The notes: generated by a model from the sequence alone, not told the origin. A stretch of 64,000 nt of DNA from an uncultured Eubacteriales bacterium (GCA_934456435.1 CAKSHH010000001.1:186001-250000); one strand, 5' to 3'. Numbered from the stretch's first letter, positions 8,781-16,932 are shown. Program-made: numbers and translations.

Positions 8781-8783
8781 TTT

Positions 8784-8888
8784 TCTTGACGGATCTTTTT
8801 CCGTTATGCAGTCCAAAGCTCCCTCGGCATATAAGAATATAGCCTTCGAGACCTTTGAACTGTCTAACGAAAAAATCTCTCGTCAAGA
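8784..8888 (+). ncRNA. Long imperfect hairpin between the T-box terminator and the coding start
   Basis: The segment folds on itself along its whole length. TCTTGACG (8784-8791) pairs with CGTCAAGA (8881-8888). Further in, TTTTT/AAAAA, CGTTA/TAACG, CAGT/ACTG, CAAAG/CTTTG, CTCG/CGAG and TATA/TATA pair in strict order around an AGAA loop. This is compensating pairing, not a simple palindrome, so a structured RNA or a decayed mobile palindrome are both possible. No gene is seen in 8441-9007. Confidence 0.5.
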
Positions 8889-8943
8889 TGTAATCGGAGG
8901 AAACCGATTTAAGTTTTCTTTTTCAGTTATACGGCCCAAAGCT
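8795..8943 (+). repeat. Imperfect direct repeat in the leader
   Basis: A 26-base unit at 8795-8820 recurs at 8918-8943 with only a few mismatches; both copies contain CTTTTTC, GTTAT and end in CCAAAGCT. The first copy is the 5' arm of the long hairpin. The second can start another hairpin (TTTTCAG 8920-8926 with CTGAAAA 8971-8977). Possible operator pair or duplicated RNA element. Confidence 0.5.
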
Positions 8944-9007
8944 TTAATCAATGCGAAACATATTTTTCATCTGAAAATCTATAAAACAACGAAAGGAATG
9001 GTCACAA

Positions 9008-11284
9008 ATGAAAGAAATGACAGGCTTGAATTTCAAGATCAACGAAATGGCTCAGCGTATCAGGGAGCTTCGCGAGATCGTGGGCTTTACTCCTGCCGAG
9101 ATGGCGGAAAAGACCGATATGACGATTGAAGACTACATTGCCTGTGAACGCGGCGAAAAGGATCTCACTTTTGCGTTCCTGTACAGATGCGCGATTGCGT
9201 TCAACGTTGATGTCAACGATATTATTGAGGGTAAAAGCCCCGTTCTCGCTTCCTACACAGTCACAAGGAGCGGCGAGGGACTTGAAATTGACCATGCGCA
9301 CGGCATGGAATATTACAACCTTGCGGCGGCGTTCAAAAACAAGATTTGTGAGCCTCTTTTCGTTAAGTGTGACCCCAACGAGGGCAGCGACGATATTGCT
9401 CTGACTACCCACGACGGACAGGAACTTGACATTGTTGTCAGCGGTACGCTGAGAGTTCAGGTCGGCAACCATGTTGAAATTCTCCGCCCCGGCGACACGA
9501 TTTATTTTGACAGCTCGACACCTCACGGAATGATAGCCGTTGACAAGGAAGAAACGACGTTTTATGCCCTCGTTTTCAACCCGGCAGGCGAGGTTGTCAC
9601 TCCGAAAAATACTATCAACGATGAGTCGCCGAAACGATCCGGAACGGGCAAGCGAATCTATCACAACTTTATCCACCCGAAAGAGGATGAAAACGGAAAG
9701 ATTTTGTCCCTCTCGTATGAAAACGAGGACAAATTCAATTTTGCGTTTGACATAGTTGACGGTCTCGGAAAGAAGCTTCCCGACAAGCTGGCAATGCTCC
9801 ACATCGACAAGAACAAGAACGAACGCCGATTCACCTTCAAGGATATGATGGAGTATTCGGCTCAGACGGCTAACTATTTCAAGTCTCTCGGCATCAAAAA
9901 GGGCGACAGGGTTATGATCGTTCTCAAGCGTCATTACCAGTTCTGGTTCTCAATTCTCGCTCTTCATAAAATCGGCGCGATTGCAATTCCGGCAACACAT
10001 CTTCTTCAGGAGCATGACCTTGATTACCGCTTCAATGCGGCAGGGGTAAGCGCGATTCTCTGCACGTCCGACGACGACACGGCGCACCAGGTTGACCTTG
10101 CCGCCAAGAACTCCCCGACGCTCAAAACGAAGATAATCGTCGGCGAACCGAGAGAGGGCTGGCACGACTTTAACGATGAGGTCAAGCTCTTCAGCAAGGA
10201 GTTTGAACGCACCGAGGACAGCGCCTGCGGCGACGATAATATGCTTATGTTCTTCACCTCAGGCACGACCGGTTATCCCAAAATCGCAACGCACAACTTC
10301 AAGTATCCTCTCGGTCATTTCGTAACGGCGAACTACTGGCATTGCGTAAATCCCGACGGACTTCACCTTACGATTTCCGATACCGGCTGGGCAAAGGCTC
10401 TCTGGGGCAAGCTCTACGGTCAATGGCTCTGCGAGGGCGGCATATTTGTTTATGACTTTGATCGCTTCCACGCTTCGGACATTCTGCCGATGTTCAAAAA
10501 ATACAACATCACAACGTTCTGTGCACCGCCGACAATGTACAGAATGATGATAAAAGAGGATCTTACCAAGTATGACCTCAGCTCAATCGAGCACGCGACG
10601 ATTGCGGGCGAGGCGCTCAACCCCGAAGTTTTCCGTCAGCTTAACAAGCTCACGGGGCTCAAGGTTATGGAGGGCTTCGGTCAGAGCGAAACAACGCTTG
10701 TTGTCGGCAACCTTTTCGGTTCGGATCACAAGCTCGGCTCAATGGGCAAGCCTGTTCCGACTTTTGATGTTGATATCGTTGATCCCGACGGCAAGAGCGT
10801 CGGCGTAGGCCAGGAAGGCGAGATCGTTATCAAGGCGGATCGCGACAAGGTTCCGTGCGGACTCTTTGTCGGTTACTACGGCGACGAAGAAAAGACCTCC
10901 GAGTGCTGGCATGACGGACTCTACCATACGGGCGACGTTGCATGGCGCGATGAGGACGGCTTCTACTGGTATGTCGGCCGTATTGACGACGTTATCAAGT
11001 CGTCAGGCTACCGTATCGGACCGTTCGAGATTGAGAACGTTATTATGGAGCTTCCGTATGTCCTTGAGTGCGGTGTTTCAGCCGCACCCGACGAGGTCAG
11101 GGGTCAGGTCGTTAAGGCCTCTATCGTCCTTACAAAGGGCACAGAGCCGACCGAAGAGCTCAAGAAAGAGATTCAGACCTACGTTAAGGAGCACACCGCG
11201 CCTTACAAATATCCGAGAATTGTCGTATTCAAGGACGAGCTCCCGAAAACGACAAGCGGAAAGATTATCAGAAACAAACTTTAA
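9008..11284 (+). CDS. XRE-cupin regulator fused to an AMP-forming acyl-CoA synthetase
   Basis: 758 residues in three parts. Residues about 14-70 are an XRE helix-turn-helix (IRELREIVGFTPAEMAEK). Residues about 110-195 are a cupin sensor with GTLRVQVG, LRPGDTIYFDSSTPHG. From about 230 comes a complete ANL ligase: TSGTTGYPKIATHN (from 417), GFGQSET, YHTGDVAWRDEDG, GRIDDVIKSSGYRIGPFE, and the C-terminal PKTTSGKIIRNKL with catalytic Lys752. The ligase resembles medium/short-chain or aryl-acid CoA ligases. ATG 9008 follows GAAAGGAA. The leader carries a T-box, so supply of a particular charged tRNA controls it. A role in activating branched or aromatic acids for reductive carboxylation to amino acids is my inference. 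Separate XRE-cupin and ligase proteins are common; the fusion is the unusual point. Confidence 0.85.
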   Translation: MKEMTGLNFKINEMAQRIRELREIVGFTPAEMAEKTDMTIEDYIACERGEKDLTFAFLYRCAIAFNVDVNDIIEGKSPVLASYTVTRSGEGLEIDHAHGMEYYNLAAAFKNKICEPLFVKCDPNEGSDDIALTTHDGQELDIVVSGTLRVQVGNHVEILRPGDTIYFDSSTPHGMIAVDKEETTFYALVFNPAGEVVTPKNTINDESPKRSGTGKRIYHNFIHPKEDENGKILSLSYENEDKFNFAFDIVDGLGKKLPDKLAMLHIDKNKNERRFTFKDMMEYSAQTANYFKSLGIKKGDRVMIVLKRHYQFWFSILALHKIGAIAIPATHLLQEHDLDYRFNAAGVSAILCTSDDDTAHQVDLAAKNSPTLKTKIIVGEPREGWHDFNDEVKLFSKEFERTEDSACGDDNMLMFFTSGTTGYPKIATHNFKYPLGHFVTANYWHCVNPDGLHLTISDTGWAKALWGKLYGQWLCEGGIFVYDFDRFHASDILPMFKKYNITTFCAPPTMYRMMIKEDLTKYDLSSIEHATIAGEALNPEVFRQLNKLTGLKVMEGFGQSETTLVVGNLFGSDHKLGSMGKPVPTFDVDIVDPDGKSVGVGQEGEIVIKADRDKVPCGLFVGYYGDEEKTSECWHDGLYHTGDVAWRDEDGFYWYVGRIDDVIKSSGYRIGPFEIENVIMELPYVLECGVSAAPDEVRGQVVKASIVLTKGTEPTEELKKEIQTYVKEHTAPYKYPRIVVFKDELPKTTSGKIIRNKL

Positions 11285-11290
11285 AAAATA

Positions 11291-11328
11291 AAGGCAATAC
11301 AGCACCACCAACTGCGCGGTATTGCCTA
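11291..11328. repeat. REP-like palindrome, family A copy 2
   Basis: AAGGCAATACAGCACCACCA ... GCGGTATTGCCT closely matches the copy after htpG (4014-4057). It begins 6 bases after the synthetase stop. Confidence 0.7.
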
Positions 11329-11355
11329 AAGCCGCTCTCGTGTGAGGGCGGCTTT
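11328..11355. terminator. Bidirectional terminator between convergent genes
   Basis: AAAGCCGC (11328-11335) pairs with GCGGCTTT (11348-11355). It lies between the synthetase (+) and the anti-sigma gene (-). Confidence 0.7.
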
Positions 11356-11365
11356 GCTGTACCTG

Positions 11366-12268
11366 TTATTTGAATTTCACCGCAGGCATAAATATAAAGG
11401 CTTCATTGCTTCCGCATTTGAAGCTTTCAAGCTGTTGCCTATCCGCAAAGATGTAGAAGTAATTGTTTTCATAGCAGGCGGCGGAGTCGTCGGTGTATAT
11501 AACAAGCTCATTATTCTTGAATGTCGTTTCAAACCTTTTCAGACAGTATTTATAATACGCCTTCTTTATTTCATCAAGCTTTCCGTTGATTTCAGCGATT
11601 CTTTCCTCATCGGGATATTCGTATTTTGCGTAAGTGTATTCGCCGTGTTCCGAGTCGTATGCCGAATCGTAGCCGACGAGACGTCGGTTCTTCATCAGCT
11701 CATTGCGCTCTTTTTCGAGCTTTTCAATGCTTGTGCCGTCATAAGTCCACGTTCTCATTTTTTCCGTGTCTATGCACGAAGAAAAATCGACCATTACGGC
11801 ATAGACTGTCTCTTCCGTTTTGTCTTTCATCAGCTTTTTCAGGCTCTCGGATATTTCAACCGTTCCGAGCGGAACTTTTGTATTCGTGCCGGTTCCCTTT
11901 ATTCCGTCGGTGCCCCAAACGATATCGGGGTTGTTTTTGTAAAAATCAAGAGACGGAATGATCCTGTGACAGATATCGTTTAATGTTGTCTGTTCGGCTG
12001 TACCGGTCGTTTTATCCTTTGCGTTGTCGGTTGAGTTGCCTTCATTGTCTGCGGAAGCTTCGCCGACTGTCGTTTGGGTTTCGTTCGGGCGCTGTATGTT
12101 TATCTTTTGATGGTTGAGAGCGGTAACCCCGACAGCGAGGAGCACAAAAACTGCGGCAGCAGCCGCCCAGGTGGACAGTCTTTTATATGACGGCTTTCTT
12201 ATCTCCGCCGCTTCGGCGATAAGCTCGTCGTCAATGTTGTTGATAGCTTCGAATATCTCGTTTTTCAT
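11366..12268 (-). CDS. Probable anti-sigma factor / membrane-anchored regulator
   Basis: 300 residues: a cytoplasmic N-terminus of about 32 residues (MKNEIFEAINNIDDELIAEA), one membrane helix at about 33-51 (AAAAAVFVLLAVGVTAL), and an extracytoplasmic domain with a Thr/Asn-rich linker. I recognise no family in the outer domain. Its ATG overlaps the stop of the upstream ECF sigma gene (ATGA), the arrangement expected for a cognate anti-sigma factor, and the short N-terminal region could bind the sigma factor. This start is preferred over upstream in-frame codons, which lie inside the sigma gene. The function is inferred from context. Confidence 0.65.
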   Translation of the reverse strand: MKNEIFEAINNIDDELIAEAAEIRKPSYKRLSTWAAAAAVFVLLAVGVTALNHQKINIQRPNETQTTVGEASADNEGNSTDNAKDKTTGTAEQTTLNDICHRIIPSLDFYKNNPDIVWGTDGIKGTGTNTKVPLGTVEISESLKKLMKDKTEETVYAVMVDFSSCIDTEKMRTWTYDGTSIEKLEKERNELMKNRRLVGYDSAYDSEHGEYTYAKYEYPDEERIAEINGKLDEIKKAYYKYCLKRFETTFKNNELVIYTDDSAACYENNYFYIFADRQQLESFKCGSNEAFIFMPAVKFK

Positions 12269-12828
12269 AAATAATAACCCTCTTTCTCTAAGTATTCTTT
12301 CAGCCGCGTTCTTGTCCTGTGCAGCTCCGTTGCGATGGCTTGCGGCTTTATGCCGAAAAGCTTTGCGATGTCCTCTGTCGAATCGCAGAACCAATATCTG
12401 CGGACAAATATTTTTCTGCTTTGTTCCTTTTCCGAATACAGGAATTGGTTTATCAGCTCCGAAAGTTCCTTTGCCGAGTAGTCCGATTCCGTGCCGTCCC
12501 AAGCTGAAAAATCGGCTGAAAGCTCGTCAAGCGGAGAGGTCAGGTCGGAGTTCCTTTTGGCGGCGGTGTTGTGCTGTAAACGCTTCAGCGCGTTGTTTTT
12601 AACGATTCTGCAAAGGTACGCGGAAAGCTTCTTCGGCTGATCGGGCGGAACGGCTCTCCAAACGGCAAGGTATGCGTCGCTCACACATTCCTCCGCGTCC
12701 TCACGCTGTGAAAGTATGTTTTCGGCAAGTCGGCGGCAGAGCTTGCCGTATTTTTGAGAAAGTTCTTTGATTGCTCGCTCGTCTCTGAGCATAAACAGCT
12801 CAATTATTGAATTGTCCTCCAAGCCCAT
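12265..12828 (-). CDS. ECF RNA polymerase sigma factor
   Basis: About 187 residues. Region 2 spans roughly residues 10-80 (ERAIKELSQKYGKLCRR, EDAEECVSDAYLAVWRAVP); region 4 is near the C-terminus (FVRRYWFCDSTEDIAKLFGI ... TELHRTRTRLKEYL). It directs RNA polymerase to a small regulon, probably under control of the overlapping downstream membrane protein. AGGAGG is only 1 base from ATG 12828 but 7 bases from the in-frame TTG at 12822, so the true start could be the TTG. No self-promoter was identified with confidence. Confidence 0.85.
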   Translation of the reverse strand: MGLEDNSIIELFMLRDERAIKELSQKYGKLCRRLAENILSQREDAEECVSDAYLAVWRAVPPDQPKKLSAYLCRIVKNNALKRLQHNTAAKRNSDLTSPLDELSADFSAWDGTESDYSAKELSELINQFLYSEKEQSRKIFVRRYWFCDSTEDIAKLFGIKPQAIATELHRTRTRLKEYLEKEGYYL

Positions 12829-13024
12829 ACCTCCTTTCACCTTATAAGACCGAAAAAAAGAGAGAATATTACATATATTTCAATTTTTTATCATCAGTTA
12901 TCCTTATCCCATTTTATTATTCGTTTCCTGCTTTGTCAACAAACGGTTGATTATTGTGGGGGTTCATGATAAAATATTCAGGAATAAACAAAACAGGATA
13001 CAATCTATCATGAGGTGACTGCAA

Positions 13025-14692
13025 ATGTATGAAAAATTTAATCCGCTGAACAGCGCAAGACTCGTTCACCATTACATAACGAATATGTGTGATAAGGCTT
13101 ACGATAATCTCCCATACTGGCTGCTTCTCCCGAACAAAAAGCCTGCTGAAGCGGCTCATTGCCGTGTTGACGATGCCGAGCTTGTCGGTTCGTGGTATGA
13201 GGGACTGACGAGCGCAATGCGTATGCTCAACACAAGCGAGGGTGATGACGTGAAGCAGTCTTTGCGCCGCCATCTGATGAAGTCATGGGGTGAGCACGGC
13301 CTACGCTTTTGCGAGAAATATCCGTGGACGCACACGGTTCATGCGTCGTTTCATGAGATGGGATATATTTTGCCTGCGCTCAATATGATTACCGAAGAAT
13401 ATCCTGAGGACGAAGAGGCGGAAAAGCGCGCTTCCGAGCTTGTCAGAGGTATGCGTTCGCTTGTGATTGAGCGTAAGGTGCGTACATTCTGGTCGGGCGA
13501 CTTTGATGAGGACGAGCCGATTTACGAGTTCCCGAACGACGTTTATTTGAAAGAGGGCGGCTTTGACCTCACTCGTCACACGGGCAGGGGAGAACAGGCG
13601 ATTCGCAATGCCGTATCGCTGCAGGCGCTTGTCCGCCGATATGAATTAAAGGGCGATGAGGTTGCGCTTGATCTTGCAAGGGGACTTGCAAACTATGTCC
13701 TCGACACGTCAAAATATTTCAACTATAAAATGGAGTTTTTCGGACACGTTCATTCGGCTATGTGGTTTGCCTGCGGAATTGTGAAGCTCGGCAGACTTAC
13801 GGGCGAGGAAAGCTACATTGAAAGAGGCAAAGCAATTTACGACTATGTCCGTTCGCTTTCTTCCGACTTTGGCTGGGTGCCGGAATATGCACAATGGCAT
13901 CCTGTTGAGGAGGAGCATTGCGAAACCTGCTGCATCAGGGATATGATAGTCTGCGCCGACGAGCTTATCAAGTGCGGATATGATGAATACTGGAACGATA
14001 TGAACCTTTTTGCGCGCAACCAGCTGATGGAAAATCAGGTCAAATATACGGGATATGTCGAGTGTGACAATTCAAGACCCGACGCGGACGGAATAACCTA
14101 TCACGACATTGACAAGCGTATGGTCGGAGGATTTACGGGCGGAAGCGAGCCTAATTCAATATCACTTTCGCGTTTCCGTTCAATCGCAGGCTGCTGCGTC
14201 GGCACGGCTCCCGTTGCGCTGAAAACCGTGTGGGACAACGCGATAAAGGATGACAACGGAACGCTGACGGTCAATATTCCCTGCGACAAGGAGACCGACG
14301 AAATTAAAATGGAATCATTTATTCCCAATGAGGGCATAATCCGTCTCACCGCAAAAAAAGCTTGCAAAGCAGGCTTCCGTGTTTACGACTGGATGCGTGA
14401 TTTGTCTGTCAGACTGAATGGCAAGAAAATTAACGGTACTGCCGCAGAGCTGAAAGAGGGAGATGTGCTTCAGCTTTCGTTCGATATCAGTACGGTAGAG
14501 AAAAAGGAAACTGTGCGCGGTATAGATTTCACGGTTTACTGGCGCGGCTGTGATGTTGTTGATATGACGCCGAGAGGTGAGCACGTCAGACTTTACCAGC
14601 GTGACCTGTCAAAGCCGAAGTATTACCCAACCCCTGAGGACGTCGCATATACCGGAGCGGCAAATTACGGACCGACCCAGCAGAAGAAGTAA
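13025..14692 (+). CDS. GH127-like glycoside hydrolase (beta-L-arabinofuranosidase family)
   Basis: 555 residues, no signal peptide. It has an (alpha/alpha)6-barrel pattern (HTGRGEQAIRNAVSLQALV, GHVHSAMWFACGIVKLGRL). Two sequences recall the zinc-cysteine centre of GH127: HCETCCIRDMI supplies the Glu-x-Cys, and RSIAGCCVGTAP the Cys-Cys pair. In that family a cysteine is the nucleophile on beta-L-arabinofuranosides of plant glycoproteins. The protein is somewhat shorter than typical GH127 enzymes, so it may belong to a sister group with other specificity. GAGGTGA precedes ATG 13025. No partner genes adjoin it. Confidence 0.7.
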   Translation: MYEKFNPLNSARLVHHYITNMCDKAYDNLPYWLLLPNKKPAEAAHCRVDDAELVGSWYEGLTSAMRMLNTSEGDDVKQSLRRHLMKSWGEHGLRFCEKYPWTHTVHASFHEMGYILPALNMITEEYPEDEEAEKRASELVRGMRSLVIERKVRTFWSGDFDEDEPIYEFPNDVYLKEGGFDLTRHTGRGEQAIRNAVSLQALVRRYELKGDEVALDLARGLANYVLDTSKYFNYKMEFFGHVHSAMWFACGIVKLGRLTGEESYIERGKAIYDYVRSLSSDFGWVPEYAQWHPVEEEHCETCCIRDMIVCADELIKCGYDEYWNDMNLFARNQLMENQVKYTGYVECDNSRPDADGITYHDIDKRMVGGFTGGSEPNSISLSRFRSIAGCCVGTAPVALKTVWDNAIKDDNGTLTVNIPCDKETDEIKMESFIPNEGIIRLTAKKACKAGFRVYDWMRDLSVRLNGKKINGTAAELKEGDVLQLSFDISTVEKKETVRGIDFTVYWRGCDVVDMTPRGEHVRLYQRDLSKPKYYPTPEDVAYTGAANYGPTQQKK

Positions 14693-14776
14693 ATTACAAA
14701 AATTTTCGTTTTATATTAAATAACTTCTCCGATACTTCGTGAGTATATAGGTTTGGAGACAGTTCCTTCCGATTTT

Positions 14777-14802
14777 ACGGCACGATGCCTACATCGTGCC
14801 GT
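14777..14802. repeat. REP-like hairpin, family B copy 1
   Basis: GGCACGATG (14779-14787), four-base loop, CATCGTGCC (14792-14800), extended by AC/GT. The same arms recur at 21901-21922 (one mismatch) and 22250-22271. Confidence 0.7.
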
Positions 14803-14817
14803 TATTATGCTGATAAA

Positions 14818-14849
14818 AAAAGACATTCCTTTTTCGGGAATGTCTTTAA
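14818..14849 (-). terminator. Intrinsic terminator of acpP-proS
   Basis: Read on the minus strand, AAAGACATTCC pairs with GGAATGTCTTT and is followed by Ts. It lies just past the proS stop. Confidence 0.8.
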
Positions 14850-14863
14850 TATTACAGCTTATA

Positions 14864-16300
14864 TCAATATGCCTTGCCCCAGTAGAGCATGTGCTTTGCA
14901 GGCTTGCCGCAGCAAACGCAGGTGTCGCTGATATGCTCCTGCTCAAACGGGATACAGCGTGATGTGATTCCGAGTTCGTCCTTGAGCTTATCCTCGCACT
15001 CACGGTCGCCGCACCACATAGCCTTGATGAAGCCCGGCTTGTTGTCGGCGATGTCCTTGAGCTCGGCGTAATCCTTTGCAGTAAAGGTCATTGCGGCTCT
15101 GCGGTCAATGGCTTTCTGATAAAGGCCGTCGTGAACAGCGTCAAGCAATTCGGGAATCTTTGTCTCAAGCTCGTCGAGAGAAACGAAGATCTTTTCACCG
15201 CTGTCACGGCGAACAACAACACAGCGGTTGTTTTCAATGTCCTTGGGTCCGATTTCAAGACGAAGAGGAACACCTTTCATCTCGTATTCGGCAAACTTCC
15301 AGCCGGCGCTGTTGTCGGAATCGTCAAGCTTAACTCGGCATACACCGGCGAGCTTGTTTTTGAGCTCGTTTGCCTTGTCGAGAACGCCCTCCTTGTGAGA
15401 AGCGATGGGAACGATAACGAGCTGAATCGGAGCAACGGCAGGGGGGAGGACAAGTCCGTTGTCATCGCCGTGCGTCATGATGATGGCGCCGATGAGACGT
15501 GTCGTTGTGCCCCATGAAGTCTGGAACGGGTGGTGAAGCTGATTGTCCTTGCCGGTGAACTGGATATTAAATGCCTTTGCAAAGCCGTCACCGAAGTAGT
15601 GCGATGTGCCGCTCTGAAGAGCCTTTCCGTCGTGCATAAGAGCCTCAATGGTGTATGTATCTTCGGCTCCGGCAAAACGCTCCTTGGCGGTTTTAACGCC
15701 CTTTACAACGGGCATTGCGAGATATTTCTCGCAGAACTCGGCATAAACGTTGAGCATACGGATAGTTTCTTCCTGTGCTTCCTCGGCTGTCGCATGAATC
15801 GTGTGACCCTCCTGCCAAAGAAATTCTCTTGTACGCAGGAACGGACGCGTCGTCTTTTCCCAGCGGACAACGCTTACCCACTGGTTGTAGAGTTTGGGAA
15901 GATCTCTGTATGAATGAACAATGTTTGCATAGTGCTCGCAGAAAAGTGTTTCCGAAGTGGGTCTGACGCAAAGTCTTTCTTCAAGCTTTTCGTTGCCGCC
16001 GTGGGTTACCCAGGCAACCTCCGGAGCGAAGCCCTCAACGTGATCCTTTTCCTTGTCAAGAAGGCTCTCAGGGATAAACATCGGCATACATACGTTCTCG
16101 TGACCCGTTGCTTTGAACATACCGTCCATAAGGCGCTGGATGTTCTCCCAAATCGCATATCCGTAGGGTCTGATAACCATACAGCCCTTGACGCTTGTGT
16201 ATTCGCAAAGCTCGGCTTTCTTTACAACGTCTGTGTACCATTTTGCGAAATCTTCGTCCATCGACGTGATTTCTTCAACCATCTTTTTTTGCTGTGCCAA
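14864..16300 (-). CDS. proS: Prolyl-tRNA synthetase, archaeal/eukaryotic-like type
   Basis: 478 residues, a class II aminoacyl-tRNA synthetase: motif 2 region VSVVRWEKTTRPFLRTREFLW cut by readable segments RPTSET, RTREFLWQEGH and motif 3 near GDDNGLVLPP. It lacks the editing insertion of the bacterial type and ends with the short cysteine-bearing C-terminal domain (CGDRECEDKL, CVCCGKPAKHMLYWGKAY) of the archaeal/eukaryotic type. It charges tRNA-Pro. AGGCGGT is 7 bases before TTG 16300, so I call the TTG start; ATG 16282 lacks a ribosome site. acpP lies 21 bases upstream, so the two are co-transcribed. Confidence 0.93.
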   Translation of the reverse strand: MAQQKKMVEEITSMDEDFAKWYTDVVKKAELCEYTSVKGCMVIRPYGYAIWENIQRLMDGMFKATGHENVCMPMFIPESLLDKEKDHVEGFAPEVAWVTHGGNEKLEERLCVRPTSETLFCEHYANIVHSYRDLPKLYNQWVSVVRWEKTTRPFLRTREFLWQEGHTIHATAEEAQEETIRMLNVYAEFCEKYLAMPVVKGVKTAKERFAGAEDTYTIEALMHDGKALQSGTSHYFGDGFAKAFNIQFTGKDNQLHHPFQTSWGTTTRLIGAIIMTHGDDNGLVLPPAVAPIQLVIVPIASHKEGVLDKANELKNKLAGVCRVKLDDSDNSAGWKFAEYEMKGVPLRLEIGPKDIENNRCVVVRRDSGEKIFVSLDELETKIPELLDAVHDGLYQKAIDRRAAMTFTAKDYAELKDIADNKPGFIKAMWCGDRECEDKLKDELGITSRCIPFEQEHISDTCVCCGKPAKHMLYWGKAY

Positions 16301-16321
16301 TTTTAATACCGCCTTTATTTA

Positions 16322-16558
16322 TTATTCGTGATCCTCAATGTACTTTACCGCGTCGTCAACGGTCTTGATTTCCTCGACCGCCTCGTCCGGAACCTCGATG
16401 CCGAACTCGTCCTCGATGCTCATAACGAGATCGACGATGTCCAGGCTGTCAGCGCCGAGATCGTCAACGATGTCGCTGTCCGGTGTGATGTCCTTTTCGT
16501 CGATTTCAAGCTGTTCGGCGATGATTCTTTGCAGCTTTTCCAAAACTGATACTGACAT
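16322..16558 (-). CDS. acpP: Acyl carrier protein
   Basis: 78 residues, acidic, with the phosphopantetheine site GADSLDIVDLVM (Ser of DSL). It is the cytosolic carrier of fatty-acid synthesis or a specialised acyl carrier. GGAGGAG is 7 bases from the ATG. Unlike usual fab operons it is followed by proS and no fatty-acid gene is near, so whether this is the main ACP or a second one cannot be told. Confidence 0.93.
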   Translation of the reverse strand: MSVSVLEKLQRIIAEQLEIDEKDITPDSDIVDDLGADSLDIVDLVMSIEDEFGIEVPDEAVEEIKTVDDAVKYIEDHE

Positions 16559-16932
16559 AATATTTCTCCTCCGAATATTATTTTCTTACTAAAAGATATT
16601 AGTGTTATTTTAAGATTTTGTCAATAGACTTTTTACATTTATTTGCTAAAAAAGTCCGTTTTTTCTGCTTGTGATGGCAGAAAGTGAATAAAGAAGGGGC
16701 GAAATGAATATTTTGACTTTGTAAAGTATTTTTACTTGTCGTAAAGCAAAAACGCTTGTCAATGTTGAAAACTATGTGGAAAGTGTGGAAAACTCAACGT
16801 AAAATCAAGAGTTTTTGACGTTGATTGTTGAAATCTTGTAAAGGGAAACGACTTTACCTGTGGAAAACTTGTTTTTTCACCGAATGAAGCAAAGCTCAAT
16901 TATTGTTGAATATTCAATGTATACTGAATATT
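16559..16932. other. AT-rich intergenic region with DnaA-box-like sites
   Basis: No gene is seen in these 374 bases. TGTGGAAAG (16775-16783) and TGTGGAAAA (16784-16792) stand in tandem and TGTGGAAAA recurs at 16859-16867; read on the minus strand these are (C/T)TTTCCACA, and the TTTTCCACA copies fit TTWTNCACA. A small hairpin GTAAAG/CTTTAC lies at about 16838-16857, and near 16910 there are GAATATTC-type palindromes. The region upstream of acpP should also hold its promoter. Confidence 0.5.

Noticed and set aside
8764..9129. Short plus-strand frame through the leader downstream of the T-box
   Set aside because: It begins inside the terminator stem and runs out of frame into the synthetase gene; the sequence is better explained as structured leader RNA.
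9002..9934. 310-codon open frame opposite the regulator-synthetase gene
   Set aside because: No ribosome site and no family; overlaps well-supported HTH and cupin domains.
16559..16932. Chromosome replication origin
   Set aside because: Only three box-like sites, no dnaA/dnaN neighbours and no clear unwinding element; reported only as DnaA-box-like cluster.
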